From QZLE01 sp033852075 (GTDB lineage Bacteria > Pseudomonadota > Gammaproteobacteria > QZLD01): a DNA stretch of 64,000 nt. The notes under the pieces are model-generated. The model was not told the DNA's origin, made no database searches, and saw nothing but the letters and a program-made list of their open reading frames with translations. The DNA lies in assembly GCA_033852075.1 (NCBI GenBank), contig JAWSVC010000012.1, positions 1-64,000 of the forward strand. Direction: 5' to 3'. A program made the translations under genes and the position numbers. Below, piece by piece: positions 34,838-43,740 of the stretch. Numbering within the stretch: position 1 is the stretch's first letter; every line of letters begins with the position of its first letter.

Positions 34838-35545
34838 TTGTGGAGTCAAACTAATCTGGGAAAATATATAATTGATCTTGAATCTGAGCAAATTAATCAA
34901 GAGATCAATAAATTACCCGGAGTTAACATATTACAGCTTGGAGCAATTCGAGGTACAAGCTGGCTTAATTTAAATCGTAGGTGCTCTACATATGTTTTAG
35001 ATCTTCCTGAACGTTGTGATAACTGTTGTGCGATTTTTGGAAAGTTTGAATCTTTACCCTTGCAGCCAGAAAGCATGGATATAGTTATTTTAAGACACAC
35101 CTTAGAGGCAACTAAAAAACCGCAAGAAGTTTTGCATGAGGCTGAAAGGATATTATCACCAGATGGCTATATTGTGATCTCTGGTTTTAACCCCTACAGT
35201 TTATTTGGAATTATGCGATTATCAGAAAAATATTCAGTTTCAGGAGCATGGGAAGGTAGGTCAATATCAATCGGCAGAATCAAAGATTGGTTTGCTGTAT
35301 TGGGATTGGATTTAACTGTTGATAAGCAAGTAAGGTTTAACCATAAAATAGTAAAAAAAGAATATGGGAATCGATTTGAATTTTTAGGGGATTTAGCAAA
35401 TTTTAGCCTAAGTTTTAAATCTGGAGTATACGTGCTAATGGCTAGAAAAAGAACTATACCATTAACATTGCAGAGAGCTAATTGGGATCAGAAATCAAAA
35501 AATGTATCCACCCCAATTCAGGCCAGTTCAAAAGTAAAAAGTTAG
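34838..35545 (+). CDS. SAM-dependent methyltransferase, YafS-like
   Basis: This 235-residue class I methyltransferase (Methyltransf_11 type) has a degenerate motif I NILQLGAIRGTSWL, motif II-like ESLPLQPESMDIVILRHTLE and ILSPDGYIVISGFNPYSLFG. The FNPYSLFG segment and position before rnhA match the YafS family, whose substrate is unknown. The start is TTG 34838 with AAGGG 8 bases upstream. In many gammaproteobacteria it lies between gloB and rnhA, as here if the signalling genes are disregarded. Confidence 0.85.
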   Translation: MWSQTNLGKYIIDLESEQINQEINKLPGVNILQLGAIRGTSWLNLNRRCSTYVLDLPERCDNCCAIFGKFESLPLQPESMDIVILRHTLEATKKPQEVLHEAERILSPDGYIVISGFNPYSLFGIMRLSEKYSVSGAWEGRSISIGRIKDWFAVLGLDLTVDKQVRFNHKIVKKEYGNRFEFLGDLANFSLSFKSGVYVLMARKRTIPLTLQRANWDQKSKNVSTPIQASSKVKS

Positions 35546-35608
35546 TAATAACTTGTTTTTGGTTGTTCTCTCAGGGCATAATTCAATTTCTGATATCAAG
35601 GAAATTTA

Positions 35609-36046
35609 ATGACTGAAATTGTAGAAATATTTGCTGATGGAGCCTGTAGAGGTAATCCTGGTCCGGGTGGTTGGGGTGCATTATTGCGTTTTAAAGGAGT
35701 CGAAAAGGAACTCTACGGAGCAGAACCCGAAACAACAAATAATCGCATGGAGCTTACCGCCGTTATAAAAGCACTGGAATCAATGAAAAGACCATGTTCT
35801 ATCAACATTACTCTTGATTCTAAATATGTTCTTGATGGAATCCAAAGCTGGATTGAAAACTGGAAGAAAAAAGGGTGGAAAACTGCTTCGAAAAAACCAG
35901 TTAAAAATGAAGATCTTTGGAAACAACTGGATCAGTTAATCCAACAGCATGAAATACAATGGAACTGGGTAAAAGGGCATAGTGGTCACGATGAAAATGA
36001 ACGGGTAGATCAACTAGCAAATAAGGGAATAGATGAACTGTTATGA
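35609..36046 (+). CDS. rnhA: Ribonuclease HI
   Basis: This 145-residue enzyme degrades RNA in RNA-DNA hybrids. The catalytic set is present: D10 (FADGACRGNPGPGG), the Glu in NNRMELTAV, the Asp in LDSKYVLDGI and the C-terminal Asp in NERVDQLANK. The basic handle region with the KKKGWKTA segment is present, as in E. coli. SD AAGGA precedes ATG 35609. It is followed after 43 bases by dnaQ in the same direction (in E. coli the two are divergent). Confidence 0.96.
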   Translation: MTEIVEIFADGACRGNPGPGGWGALLRFKGVEKELYGAEPETTNNRMELTAVIKALESMKRPCSINITLDSKYVLDGIQSWIENWKKKGWKTASKKPVKNEDLWKQLDQLIQQHEIQWNWVKGHSGHDENERVDQLANKGIDELL

Positions 36047-36089
36047 TGCGAAGTGGAGAGGGAATATTCCAAGACAGGAGAATAGTTAA

Positions 36090-36803
36090 ATGAGACAGAT
36101 AGTACTAGATACAGAAACTACGGGAATAGAAATATCTCAAGGCAATAGAATACTTGAAATTGGTTGTGTAGAGATGATAAACCGTAGAATAACTGGTAAT
36201 AACTTTCACGTTTACATCAATCCTGAAAGAGCATCTGAAGAAGGCGCATTGCAAGTTCATGGAATAACAGAAGAATTTCTTGCAGATAAACCTCTGTTTA
36301 GCGAAATCGCAGATGAATTTATCCAGTTTATCGATGGTGCACAGCTGATTATTCATAATGCACCGTTCGATGTTGGTTTTATAAATCATGAATTCAAATT
36401 GCTTAATTCAGATATAGGAACAGTAGCTGATTATTGTACCGTGCTTGATACGTTGGAAATGGCAAAAAAGAAATTTCCGGGACAAAAGAATAATCTTGAT
36501 GCGTTATGCAGACGCTATGAAATAGATAATTCTAAACGTACATTGCATGGAGCATTACTCGATTCTGAAATTCTGGCTGATGTTTATTTGGTTATGACAG
36601 GTGGTCAGGTGAGTCTTTCGCTTTCAGCAGATGGATCAGAAGAGAGCGAAGATGGTACACATATCGAAAAATATACGCCTGTTAATCGAGAAGGATTAAC
36701 CTTCAAGAAGATATATGCAACAGATGCTGAAATACAGCAGCATAAGCAATATTTGGATTTAATAGCAAAGAAAAGCGGTGGTGAAGCTGTTTGGAGACGG
36801 TAA
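36090..36803 (+). CDS. dnaQ: DNA polymerase III epsilon subunit (3'-5' proofreading exonuclease)
   Basis: This 237-residue DnaQ of normal length has Exo I LDTETTG (D7, E9), Exo II HNAPFDVGFINHE and Exo III HGALLDSEILADVY. The C-terminal tail, which binds the alpha subunit, is present up to GGEAVWRR. It provides proofreading in the replicase. It starts with ATG after a purine-rich SD (AGGAG) and closes the yafS-rnhA-dnaQ block. Confidence 0.96.
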   Translation: MRQIVLDTETTGIEISQGNRILEIGCVEMINRRITGNNFHVYINPERASEEGALQVHGITEEFLADKPLFSEIADEFIQFIDGAQLIIHNAPFDVGFINHEFKLLNSDIGTVADYCTVLDTLEMAKKKFPGQKNNLDALCRRYEIDNSKRTLHGALLDSEILADVYLVMTGGQVSLSLSADGSEESEDGTHIEKYTPVNREGLTFKKIYATDAEIQQHKQYLDLIAKKSGGEAVWRR

Positions 36804-36990
36804 CTATATTTTGTTATGTGATTTTATTTTGATAAAGATATTAAACTAATTAAATATTACAATGATTTCATCTTTGTGAGATTCTTAACATATTTCAAAT
36901 ATTACTATTTACGATTTTCTGATACACGTCTCATTTTTGATAATTAGGAGCTAACCTAATTTTTCATTAATGTATATTCTCTATTTATAG

Positions 36991-37170
36991 CTAATTATAG
37001 GTGTGTGGGAAGTTACACCATGCGCTGAGCGGATAAAGGCTTTCTGAGTAGGTAATCCTGCTCTTGATATCGCGATTAACGGTAATCGACAGATAGTGCA
37101 ACAGCTCCGGTTGCCCGAACAATACCAGGTTGTGTTTTTTATGGAAGCGATCAAACAGCAACCTTTTCAT
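36991..37170 (-). pseudogene. Fragment of an AAA ATPase (ExeA/TniB-like, transposon-associated type)
   Basis: A minus-strand frame of 59 codons reads MKRLLFDRFHKKHNLVLFGQ and continues PELLHYLSITVNRDIKSRI, then TYSESLYPLSA. This matches the sensor/arginine-finger stretch (LVLxGQPEL...RDxxxRIT...L.PL) of ExeA-like AAA ATPases, including those paired with transposases. The Walker A and B parts and the C-terminal lid are absent, and after PLSA the reading runs into unrelated sequence and a stop. Its base composition is richer in GC than the surroundings. It is a remnant of a mobile or accessory element rather than a working gene. Confidence 0.6.
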
Positions 37171-37337
37171 ATTTAAACTTATATTATAAAAATATAACTT
37201 AACTTAGAGGTGCAGGGTTTTCTATTATTTATATGGCCAGGCAGGGAGAGTAAAGTGAATCAAATAGGCAATGAGCACTGAAATATTGAAAAAACGATTC
37301 AATTGACATTTACTTTAATGCTCAGATTAAAAATAAA

Positions 37338-37416
37338 TTTCCATTCAAATATTGCGTATTTGCTTAATGAATGGAAAAATTCTAAATAACATTGATATAT
37401 TGCTTATTTCCATTCA
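37338..37416. repeat. Three TTTCCATTCA motifs upstream of the nucleotidyltransferase
   Basis: TTTCCATTCA occurs at 37338-37347 (plus), 37368-37377 (minus) and 37407-37416 (plus), about 30-40 bases apart, ending 30 bases before the next ATG. The first two form an inverted repeat. The layout suits an operator or autoregulatory site for the gene at 37447. Confidence 0.5.
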
Positions 37417-37446
37417 TAATTAAAATTATAGAAAAAGAAAGGAAAA

Positions 37447-38478
37447 ATGATGGTTTATAGTGATTTAAACAATAATCAGATCCGAAATTCAATTAACCTT
37501 CAGCAGACTTATAATGCTTATCTTGATGCTAGATCATATCTTGATCATTATAAAGGGGGAATGAGTTGGAAATCTGTTAATGGTAAGGAATACCTTGTAA
37601 AGATTCTTAACCGTAACGGTTCAACAAAAAGCATGGGGCCTCGCTCTTCAGATACTGAAACAAAATACAATAATTTTCATACTGGGAAAGAAGAGGCAAA
37701 AAATAGACTTAATTCGCTTAAAGAACAATTGAAAGAGCAGATGGCAATTGCTAAGGCTTTAAAAATTGGCGTGGTTCCTAATGCAACAATCAAAATTTTG
37801 TCCAGACTTAATGAAGCTGGTGTATTGGGGAAAAATCTTTTGGTAATTGGTACCAATGCTATTTATGCATATGAAGCGGTTGCCGGTGTTAGCTTTCAAC
37901 CTGAAATTATGGAAACTACTGATATTGATTTTCTTTGGGATTCACGTACTAAATTACGAATATGTAGTAGCCAGAATAAAAGCACCATTATGAGTATTAT
38001 TCAGAAGGCAGATAAGAGTTTTAAAAAGACTCATATGTCTTTTAGGGCAGTTAATAAGGATGGTTTCCTGGTTGATATTGTTAGAGTAAATGAAGACTTA
38101 TTATCTGAACCTCCTAGTCTTGGTGATTCTAAAGATGAATTTGAACCGGTTCCAATTCCAAATTTAGAGTGGTTGTTATCATCTCCTAAGTTTGAGGCAA
38201 CTGTAATTGGTGTAGATGGCACTCCTGCAAAAATTGTTGCGCCAGACCCTAGGGCATTTGCTTTGCATAAATTATGGTTAAGTGAGCAGCCAGATCGAGA
38301 CCCTGCAAAAAAGAATCGAGATAGAGGTCAGGCTTTGGCAGTTATTCAGCTAGTACAAGATAAGTTTCCATTTCTAAAAATGGATGAAAATTTCAAAAAA
38401 ATCTTTCCGAAGGCGGTATTTAAAATGGAGAAGGTTAATAGTGCTCTTGATGATTGGGATGATGACTTTGATCTTTGA
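37447..38478 (+). CDS. GSU2403-type nucleotidyltransferase-fold protein
   Basis: This 343-residue protein matches the GSU2403 nucleotidyltransferase-fold family. A helical N-terminal half (about 1-115, with a KYNNFHTGKEEAKNRLNSLK coiled stretch) is followed by the NT core: VIGTNAIYAYEAVAGV, then the metal motif TTDIDFLWD and a third acidic strand FLVDIVR. The C-terminal segment has ALHKLWLSEQPDRDPAKKNR. This fold includes AbiEii-type toxins, but function is unproven and no antitoxin-like partner is adjacent. It sits in an accessory patch beside a mobile-element fragment. SD AAAGGA precedes ATG 37447. Confidence 0.75.
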   Translation: MMVYSDLNNNQIRNSINLQQTYNAYLDARSYLDHYKGGMSWKSVNGKEYLVKILNRNGSTKSMGPRSSDTETKYNNFHTGKEEAKNRLNSLKEQLKEQMAIAKALKIGVVPNATIKILSRLNEAGVLGKNLLVIGTNAIYAYEAVAGVSFQPEIMETTDIDFLWDSRTKLRICSSQNKSTIMSIIQKADKSFKKTHMSFRAVNKDGFLVDIVRVNEDLLSEPPSLGDSKDEFEPVPIPNLEWLLSSPKFEATVIGVDGTPAKIVAPDPRAFALHKLWLSEQPDRDPAKKNRDRGQALAVIQLVQDKFPFLKMDENFKKIFPKAVFKMEKVNSALDDWDDDFDL

Positions 38479-38631
38479 ATTTGCTTTATCTAATAAATGC
38501 AAAATTAACCTCGAATAAATGTGATCGGAGTAAAATTAAGCGTTATATATTGTTGATATGAATGGTGGTTTTTGTGGTTGGCTTATTTGTTACTCCGACA
38601 CCATTAACCATCGAATAAAACAAATACAAAC

Positions 38632-38660
38632 TAAGTTTCCATGTCTTACATGGAAACTTA
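38632..38660. terminator. Perfect 12-bp hairpin between convergent genes
   Basis: TAAGTTTCCATG (38632-38643), loop TCTTA, CATGGAAACTTA (38649-38660). There is no good T run on either side, so termination is uncertain. It lies between the nucleotidyltransferase gene (plus) and the cold-shock gene (minus) and shares the TTTCCAT core with the motifs at 37338-37416. Confidence 0.5.
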
Positions 38661-38698
38661 ATCTATTTATATTTGTAATTTTACTTACAGATTTTCTT

Positions 38699-38923
38699 CT
38701 ATGCCAAAGCCTGAGCCATTGCAGAAACATCTTCTGCTAATAGTCCCTTTGGTCCCTGAGTGATTGAAAATTCAACAGCCTGACCATCTTTTAAAGATCT
38801 GTGACCTTCTCCTCGGATGGCTTTATAGTGAACAAATATATCGTCGTGTCCTTCCTTAACAATAAACCCATATCCCTTAGCGTTATCAAACCATTTAACA
38901 GTTCCAGATACACGTTCAGTCAT
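38699..38923 (-). CDS. Cold-shock-domain protein (CspA family)
   Basis: This 74-residue nucleic-acid chaperone has the CSD OB-fold. It starts VSGTVKWFDNAKGYGFI (RNP1) and has DIFVHYKAI (RNP2), with a C-terminal QGPKGLLAEDV in place of QGQKGPQAANV. The frame is open to 39025, but MTERVSGTVKWF with an AGAGGTG SD at ATG 38923 is the family start. CspA-type genes usually have long regulatory 5' leaders, and more than 400 bases precede it here. Confidence 0.93.
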   Translation of the reverse strand: MTERVSGTVKWFDNAKGYGFIVKEGHDDIFVHYKAIRGEGHRSLKDGQAVEFSITQGPKGLLAEDVSAMAQALA

Positions 38924-39426
38924 AATCGCACCTCTAAAATACTTATAATTTACTAGACCATAAAATAGAAAGGAAAATTTATAGAGAATACCGAACCAAA
39001 CCCCAAAACTCCGGTTAATAAGCAAAATCCATAATTGTGTATGTGATGATGCAAACTAATTTGCTTGTAATTCCCTTTTGTCCAAAATCCTTACTATTTC
39101 ATTAGGATACAACTAAATGCCGCTAACAACAAATAGATATTTGCTAATATTGTTTTTAAGTGTTTATATTGTTTGTAACTGATTTGCGTAACTATTTGAT
39201 TATAAAAGCTAAGATCTGTTTGAAGTGCTTGTTAATAAAAACGTGTAATTTGAGATTTTATTTAAAATAATCGCACCAAAATGCATCAATGGATTAAAAT
39301 TTATTTTGTAAATAATCATAACCCTAGTTTATAAATGAATAATACCTAGTCACTAGGTTTATGATTTATAAAAAAAAGGCCTGCAATATTATATTGCAGG
39401 CCGTATTAATAAAGATGTTAGATTAA
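38924..39426. other. Upstream region of the cold-shock gene and 3' end of metY
   Basis: This 503-base AT-rich region contains the metY terminator near its right end and presumably the promoter and leader of the cold-shock gene. I could not identify a specific promoter or the cold-box with confidence. Confidence 0.5.
39370..39402 (-). terminator. Rho-independent terminator of metY
   Basis: Read on the minus strand, GGCCTGCAAT / ATTGCAGGCC forms a strong stem followed by a run of seven T. It begins 24 bases after the metY stop. Confidence 0.9.
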
Positions 39427-40701
39427 TTAGATGCAGTGTGATAATGCCTGCTCAATATCTGCAAGTATGTCGTCAATATGTTCAATACCGACCGATATTC
39501 GAACTAGATCCTTGCTAACACCTGCTGATTCCAGCTCTATATCATTAAGTTGTCGGTGTGTTGTTGATGCAGGGTGTACAGCTAATGATTTAGCATCGCC
39601 GATGTTAACCAGGCGAGTAATCAGTTGTAGCGCGTCAATGAATCTGGCGCCATTTTCTACACCACCTATGATTCCAAAACTTAATAAACCACTTGCCTTG
39701 CCGCTAGTTATTCTGTTAATCAACAGGTTGTCTTTATGTGATTCTAGACCAGCATAACTAACCCATGAAACCTTGGGGTGGTTTTCAAGAAATTCAGCTA
39801 CTTTTTGGGCGTTTTCGCAGTGCCTTTCCATTCTTAACGGTAGAGTTTCAATTCCTTGTAAGAATAGAAATGCATTAAATGGGGATAGGGCAGATCCGGT
39901 ATTTCTTAATGGCACTGTTCTGCAACGTCCAATAAATGCAGCTGCTCCAAATTGTTCGGTATAAGTAACATCGTGATATGAAGGGTCTGGTGTATTAAGA
40001 TTTGGAAAGCGATCTTTATGTTCCGTCCAGGGGAATTTACCAGAATCGACGATCATTCCCCCAATTGAAGTTCCGTGTCCACCAATATATTTGGTAAGAG
40101 AGTGAATAATAATATCTGCTCCCAGATCAAATGGACGGCAAAGAACTGGAGTGGCAACAGTATTATCAACTATAACCGGAACCCCTTTTTCGTGGGCTGC
40201 TTTTGCAAGTTTTTCAATGTCAGTAATGTTACCTGCAGGGTTACCAATTGATTCGCAATAAATGGCCTTTGTTTTATCATCAATTTTAGCAATCATTGCA
40301 TCGATATCATCATGAGATGCAAATCTAACCTCAATGCCTCGTTTGGGAAATGTGTGTGCAAACAGGTTATAGGTTCCACCATAAAGCTTGCTGGAACTGA
40401 TAATGTTATCACCAGACTCTGTAATAGTTTCTATTGCATAGGTGATAGCAGACATGCCTGAAGCAACGGCAAGCGCTCCAACACCACCTTCCATATCAGC
40501 TACTCTTTCTTCAAGAACAGCATTTGTTGGATTCATAATTCTGGTATAGATATTACCGGCTACGTCAAGGTTGAAAAGATCAGCTCCATGTTGGGTGTTA
40601 TCAAATGCATAAGAAGCTGTTTGGTAAATTGGAACTGCTACAGCTTTTGTGGTCTCTTCGACAGTATATCCAGAGTGGATCGATTTGGTTTCAATTTTCA
40701 T
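39427..40701 (-). CDS. metY: O-acetylhomoserine sulfhydrylase (aminocarboxypropyltransferase)
   Basis: This 424-residue PLP enzyme of the Cys/Met metabolism family makes homocysteine from O-acetylhomoserine and sulfide (or a Cys/thiol). It has the substrate-binding region NIYTRIMNPTNAVLEERVA, ALAVASGMSA for the PLP phosphate, and the Schiff-base lysine in HSLTKYIGGHGTSIGG. The insertion with FPNLNTPDPSYHDVTYTEQF is typical of MetY and separates it from MetB/MetC. SD AGGA is present before ATG 40701. It stands alone with its own terminator. No SAM or homocysteine riboswitch was recognised upstream. Confidence 0.93.
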   Translation of the reverse strand: MKIETKSIHSGYTVEETTKAVAVPIYQTASYAFDNTQHGADLFNLDVAGNIYTRIMNPTNAVLEERVADMEGGVGALAVASGMSAITYAIETITESGDNIISSSKLYGGTYNLFAHTFPKRGIEVRFASHDDIDAMIAKIDDKTKAIYCESIGNPAGNITDIEKLAKAAHEKGVPVIVDNTVATPVLCRPFDLGADIIIHSLTKYIGGHGTSIGGMIVDSGKFPWTEHKDRFPNLNTPDPSYHDVTYTEQFGAAAFIGRCRTVPLRNTGSALSPFNAFLFLQGIETLPLRMERHCENAQKVAEFLENHPKVSWVSYAGLESHKDNLLINRITSGKASGLLSFGIIGGVENGARFIDALQLITRLVNIGDAKSLAVHPASTTHRQLNDIELESAGVSKDLVRISVGIEHIDDILADIEQALSHCI

Positions 40702-41051
40702 CCAAGTATTCCTGTTAGTTAGTAGAATAAGTCGATAATCTTTAATTGATGTTATCAGTAGATTTATTTCAATGCCATATTAAGCTGATAATGCAAGATT
40801 AAATTTGAATATCTATCATTGTAGATACGTTATTATAAGTATAGCTTAAATGCGTGTTGTGTTTTTAATTGTCTGAATTTAAAGGGGAAAAGCAAATTTA
40901 ATATTTGTGATGCCTGTGTTCAAAAAAATATAATGACAACTTTCGTTGCCCTAGTTTTTTGCTCAACTATTTTTTTGATATCGGTAATGTTTTAACCATC
41001 ATGGTTGATTAAAATAATATGGTGTTATTAGTATGTTTACAGGGTTATATA
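40702..41051. other. Spacer upstream of metY
   Basis: This 350-base AT-rich region holds the metY promoter by position. I see nothing specific in it: no clear MetJ-type boxes, riboswitch or ORF. Confidence 0.5.
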
Positions 41052-42212
41052 TTAACCTTTAGCAACTCCATCTCTTTTATCTTTATTTAGCATTATCGCA
41101 TTAAAGTGCTCTACCCAATTTTCTGCAAATTGAGTGCCTGAGCAAGCATTGATTTCTGAAATGCCACGGATAAATGAGCGTTTATGTTCCCGATCTGACC
41201 TATTGTTGGTCATAGAATAAAAAGCATCAACAATAGCCATGATTTTGGCTCCATCTGAAATGGAGGTGCTTTTAAGTCCTTCGGGATATCCCTTGCCATC
41301 AGGTCGTTCGTGATGTTGCTGGATAATTGTTCCTATGTCGCTCCAGTTCAATAAACGTTTAGTAATGGCTGCTCCCTGAGAAGTATGTTTATTAATCAGA
41401 TTAACCTCATCTTTTGATAGTTTTCCTTTTTTAAACATTATGTGATTTGGAATAAATGCCATTCCTATATCATGTAAGCATACAGCTGCTGTAAGTTTAC
41501 TAGGATCAATCGGCGAACCAGCAGATTCATTAATCTTTAATGCAAGATTAATTAGTTGCTCTGTTCTGTCCTGCCAGGATGGATTTTTTTTCTCAATTTT
41601 TGTAGCAAGCATACGGAAAAATTTAAGATCATCACTCATAACCTTAGAGAGCTTATCCTCATCAGGTTGGTATTTTCCCATTTTTTCAGATTGTTCTTCT
41701 TCTGGTTGATTTGGTTCTTCTGGCTCTGGTATTGGATTAAATCTGCCGGTAATTAGTTGAATTAGAGCTTGAGCATGCTCCATATAGGCTTCGCCCTTGG
41801 ATCTTGCTATTTCGGTAAGTAATTTTTGGATATCCTCGCGTTGAAATGCTCCAATTGAAGTTTGATCTATAACAGCAAACATCACTTCTTTAAGACGATC
41901 CAAGGAAATTAAGATGACATCACATAATGTATCGCCGTAAACGATTTTTTGGGTCTTGATGGAGTAAATTACGTCTTCAATGGCTTGGCTGAGAGAAACA
42001 ATTGGGTCTAATTCGCAAACAGTGGCATTGGATTTAATTGAGTGGATCGACCTGAAACAGCTATCTATTAGGAATAATTCATCTGGCTGTTTTATCAGGC
42101 TGGAAAGATTGTTTTCAATGGTTTCATAGTTTTCTGAAAAATTATCGATTAAATCTTGAATCAATTCTTCTTCAACATTATGAATATAGATATCGTCAGA
42201 CATATCGCTCAC
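41052..42212 (-). CDS. HPt plus HD-GYP domain protein
   Basis: This 386-residue soluble protein starts with an HPt domain (about 12-110) whose phospho-acceptor is H57 in FRSIHSIKSNA. A Pro/Glu-rich linker follows (about 160-178), then an HD-GYP phosphodiesterase with H247-D248 (AAVCLHDIGMAF), the helix INKHTSQGAAITKRLL, and QQHHERPDGKGYPEG. HPt fused to HD-GYP would let a phosphorelay act directly on c-di-GMP hydrolysis. It is next to a pseudokinase gene in the same direction (97 bases), which may be a partner. The start is ATG 42212. Confidence 0.9.
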   Translation of the reverse strand: MSDMSDDIYIHNVEEELIQDLIDNFSENYETIENNLSSLIKQPDELFLIDSCFRSIHSIKSNATVCELDPIVSLSQAIEDVIYSIKTQKIVYGDTLCDVILISLDRLKEVMFAVIDQTSIGAFQREDIQKLLTEIARSKGEAYMEHAQALIQLITGRFNPIPEPEEPNQPEEEQSEKMGKYQPDEDKLSKVMSDDLKFFRMLATKIEKKNPSWQDRTEQLINLALKINESAGSPIDPSKLTAAVCLHDIGMAFIPNHIMFKKGKLSKDEVNLINKHTSQGAAITKRLLNWSDIGTIIQQHHERPDGKGYPEGLKSTSISDGAKIMAIVDAFYSMTNNRSDREHKRSFIRGISEINACSGTQFAENWVEHFNAIMLNKDKRDGVAKG

Positions 42213-42309
42213 AATTTATAATTAACACACACTATAAAATATAGTAGTATTTTTACGCTAATTCTGCTGTATTCATCAAAAAAATTGTGAGATATATAGC
42301 ATTAATCGA

Positions 42310-43170
42310 TTATATATTCGTTTTGGATATTATGCTTTCCAGCCATTGAATTGCTTCATTAATTGTTTGGACCCTTGTTCTGGAGTCAGGGCGTAACATC
42401 TGTGCAATTAACTGCGAAAGGTTGGTTCCGATAATGGGTGAAAGAAATTGGTCGGGAAGAGGTGAGATGTTAGCAGCATAAGAAATCTTTGAGTTATGGT
42501 TTGTGCCGGAATTCCATTTTTTCCCTGTTACTAGCTCATAAAATAAGATGCCGACTTGAAATATATCGCTTTGTTCGGTCCATCTGAGCCCTTTCGCTTG
42601 TTCTGGACTTAAATAATCTACATTGCATAGGGTAACATCCTGTTTTGTTATGTCATTTTTGAAAGTAGCTGCTGCAAAATTGACAAGGTAGACGTGACCT
42701 TTTTTACCTACGATAACATTGGCTGGATTGATATTTCCATGAATTACGGGTTCATCTCTTTCATGCAGCATTTTTAATGCTGCCAATACTTGTGAAATAA
42801 TGCCAATAGCAAAGCGAGGATTATTATGAACCTGTTCTGGTTTTTCATCTCCTAGAGTTTTAAGCGATAGCCCTCTGACATAATTATAAGCAATATAGTG
42901 AGTATTATTGACTCTGCCATGTTCTGTATATTTTGGAAATTGTTTGCCATTAAGAGTATTAAGAATCTTTCCTTCTAGCTGAAATTGTGAGACTGCGCTT
43001 TCATTTGAGGATAGTTTTTCATCCAGGAATTTTATGTAAAGTGGCGCTCTATCTTTTTTTTCAGCAACGCCAATAGCAGTTTTGTGATAACAGCTTTTTT
43101 TTAAAGGTCTAAGGAAATAGTTACCTGTTCTAAAGGGGAATGGGGCTATGCTTCCTTGATTAATATCCAT
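42310..43170 (-). CDS. Protein-kinase-fold protein, probable pseudokinase
   Basis: This Hanks-type kinase fold has no membrane segment. The VAIK-like lysine (K47, PLYIKFL), alpha-C Glu (E66), SPE of the activation segment (YLSPEQAKG, 188-190) and the aspartate of DIFQVG (D202) are present. However, the catalytic loop reads HGNINPAN, with N146 instead of Asp, and the DFG motif reads VNFAA, with N164 instead of Asp. Both catalytic aspartates are therefore Asn, which argues against phosphotransfer. The frame extends to 43239, but ATG 43170 (286 residues) has an AGG SD and starts next to the fold. It may act as a scaffold for the HPt-HD-GYP protein downstream. Confidence 0.82.
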   Translation of the reverse strand: MDINQGSIAPFPFRTGNYFLRPLKKSCYHKTAIGVAEKKDRAPLYIKFLDEKLSSNESAVSQFQLEGKILNTLNGKQFPKYTEHGRVNNTHYIAYNYVRGLSLKTLGDEKPEQVHNNPRFAIGIISQVLAALKMLHERDEPVIHGNINPANVIVGKKGHVYLVNFAAATFKNDITKQDVTLCNVDYLSPEQAKGLRWTEQSDIFQVGILFYELVTGKKWNSGTNHNSKISYAANISPLPDQFLSPIIGTNLSQLIAQMLRPDSRTRVQTINEAIQWLESIISKTNI

Positions 43171-43239
43171 ATATCTACCTATCCTAGCTTCTTTAGTTAT
43201 TGTTATATGCAACGAGATTTGTTTATCTATATAGTCCAT

Positions 43240-43740
43240 TTATTTATCGTTCAGTTAAATTGGTAGAATGACGATATTAACAAATGTCTATTGTAAATTA
43301 ATTTGGTATTCGTTGCTCTTTTTTATCTTATTTTTATATCCTAGCTGTTATTAGCAATCTTTAGTTATGTATTTTTACTTTATGTTTGTGTTGTTTATTG
43401 TTTTGTCGTGTTTTGGCAAACCCTTTAAAGATTTAACCTGTAGATGTATTTATAACACCATATTTTTACGGACTAGGCAAGTGTTATTAAACATAAATAT
43501 CATTTTGATAAATAAAGATATTCTTTTGAATTATTGGGCGTGTAATAATATCGATATTTCTGTAAAGCAGTTCACAAAAATGATAAAAAAATCAAAAAAA
43601 TCCTCCTGCTTTTAATGGAGTAAAATAATAAAATTTGTCGAAATAAGTAGTGTATTTTGTTAATTTAGCAGCACTAAAGATAACAAATCTATATCCAAAT
43701 TTACTAAATCTACTTAACATATAACCTAGAGCCAGGAACT
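43240..43740. other. Spacer between the pseudokinase and nadC
   Basis: This 501-base very AT-rich region should hold promoters for both flanking genes. Beyond the nadC SD I see no reliable gene, repeat or terminator. Confidence 0.5.

Larger units (their letters stand above)
36804..37446. other. Accessory intergenic region with ATPase fragment and repeated motifs
   Basis: This 643-base region is mostly AT-rich. A GC-richer patch at about 37003-37170 encodes a fragment of a transposon-type ATPase on the minus strand. The right third has three copies of TTTCCATTCA before the nucleotidyltransferase gene. No tRNA or attachment site was recognised. Confidence 0.7.

Noticed and set aside
38558..38740. 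60-codon ORF downstream of the nucleotidyltransferase gene
   Set aside because: It runs through the palindrome and into the cold-shock gene in antisense; no SD or family.
40702..41051. SAM or SAH riboswitch upstream of metY
   Set aside because: I found no matching conserved core or stem arrangement.
43367..43615. 82-codon hydrophobic ORF before nadC
   Set aside because: Very AT-rich, no SD, no recognisable pattern; most likely chance.
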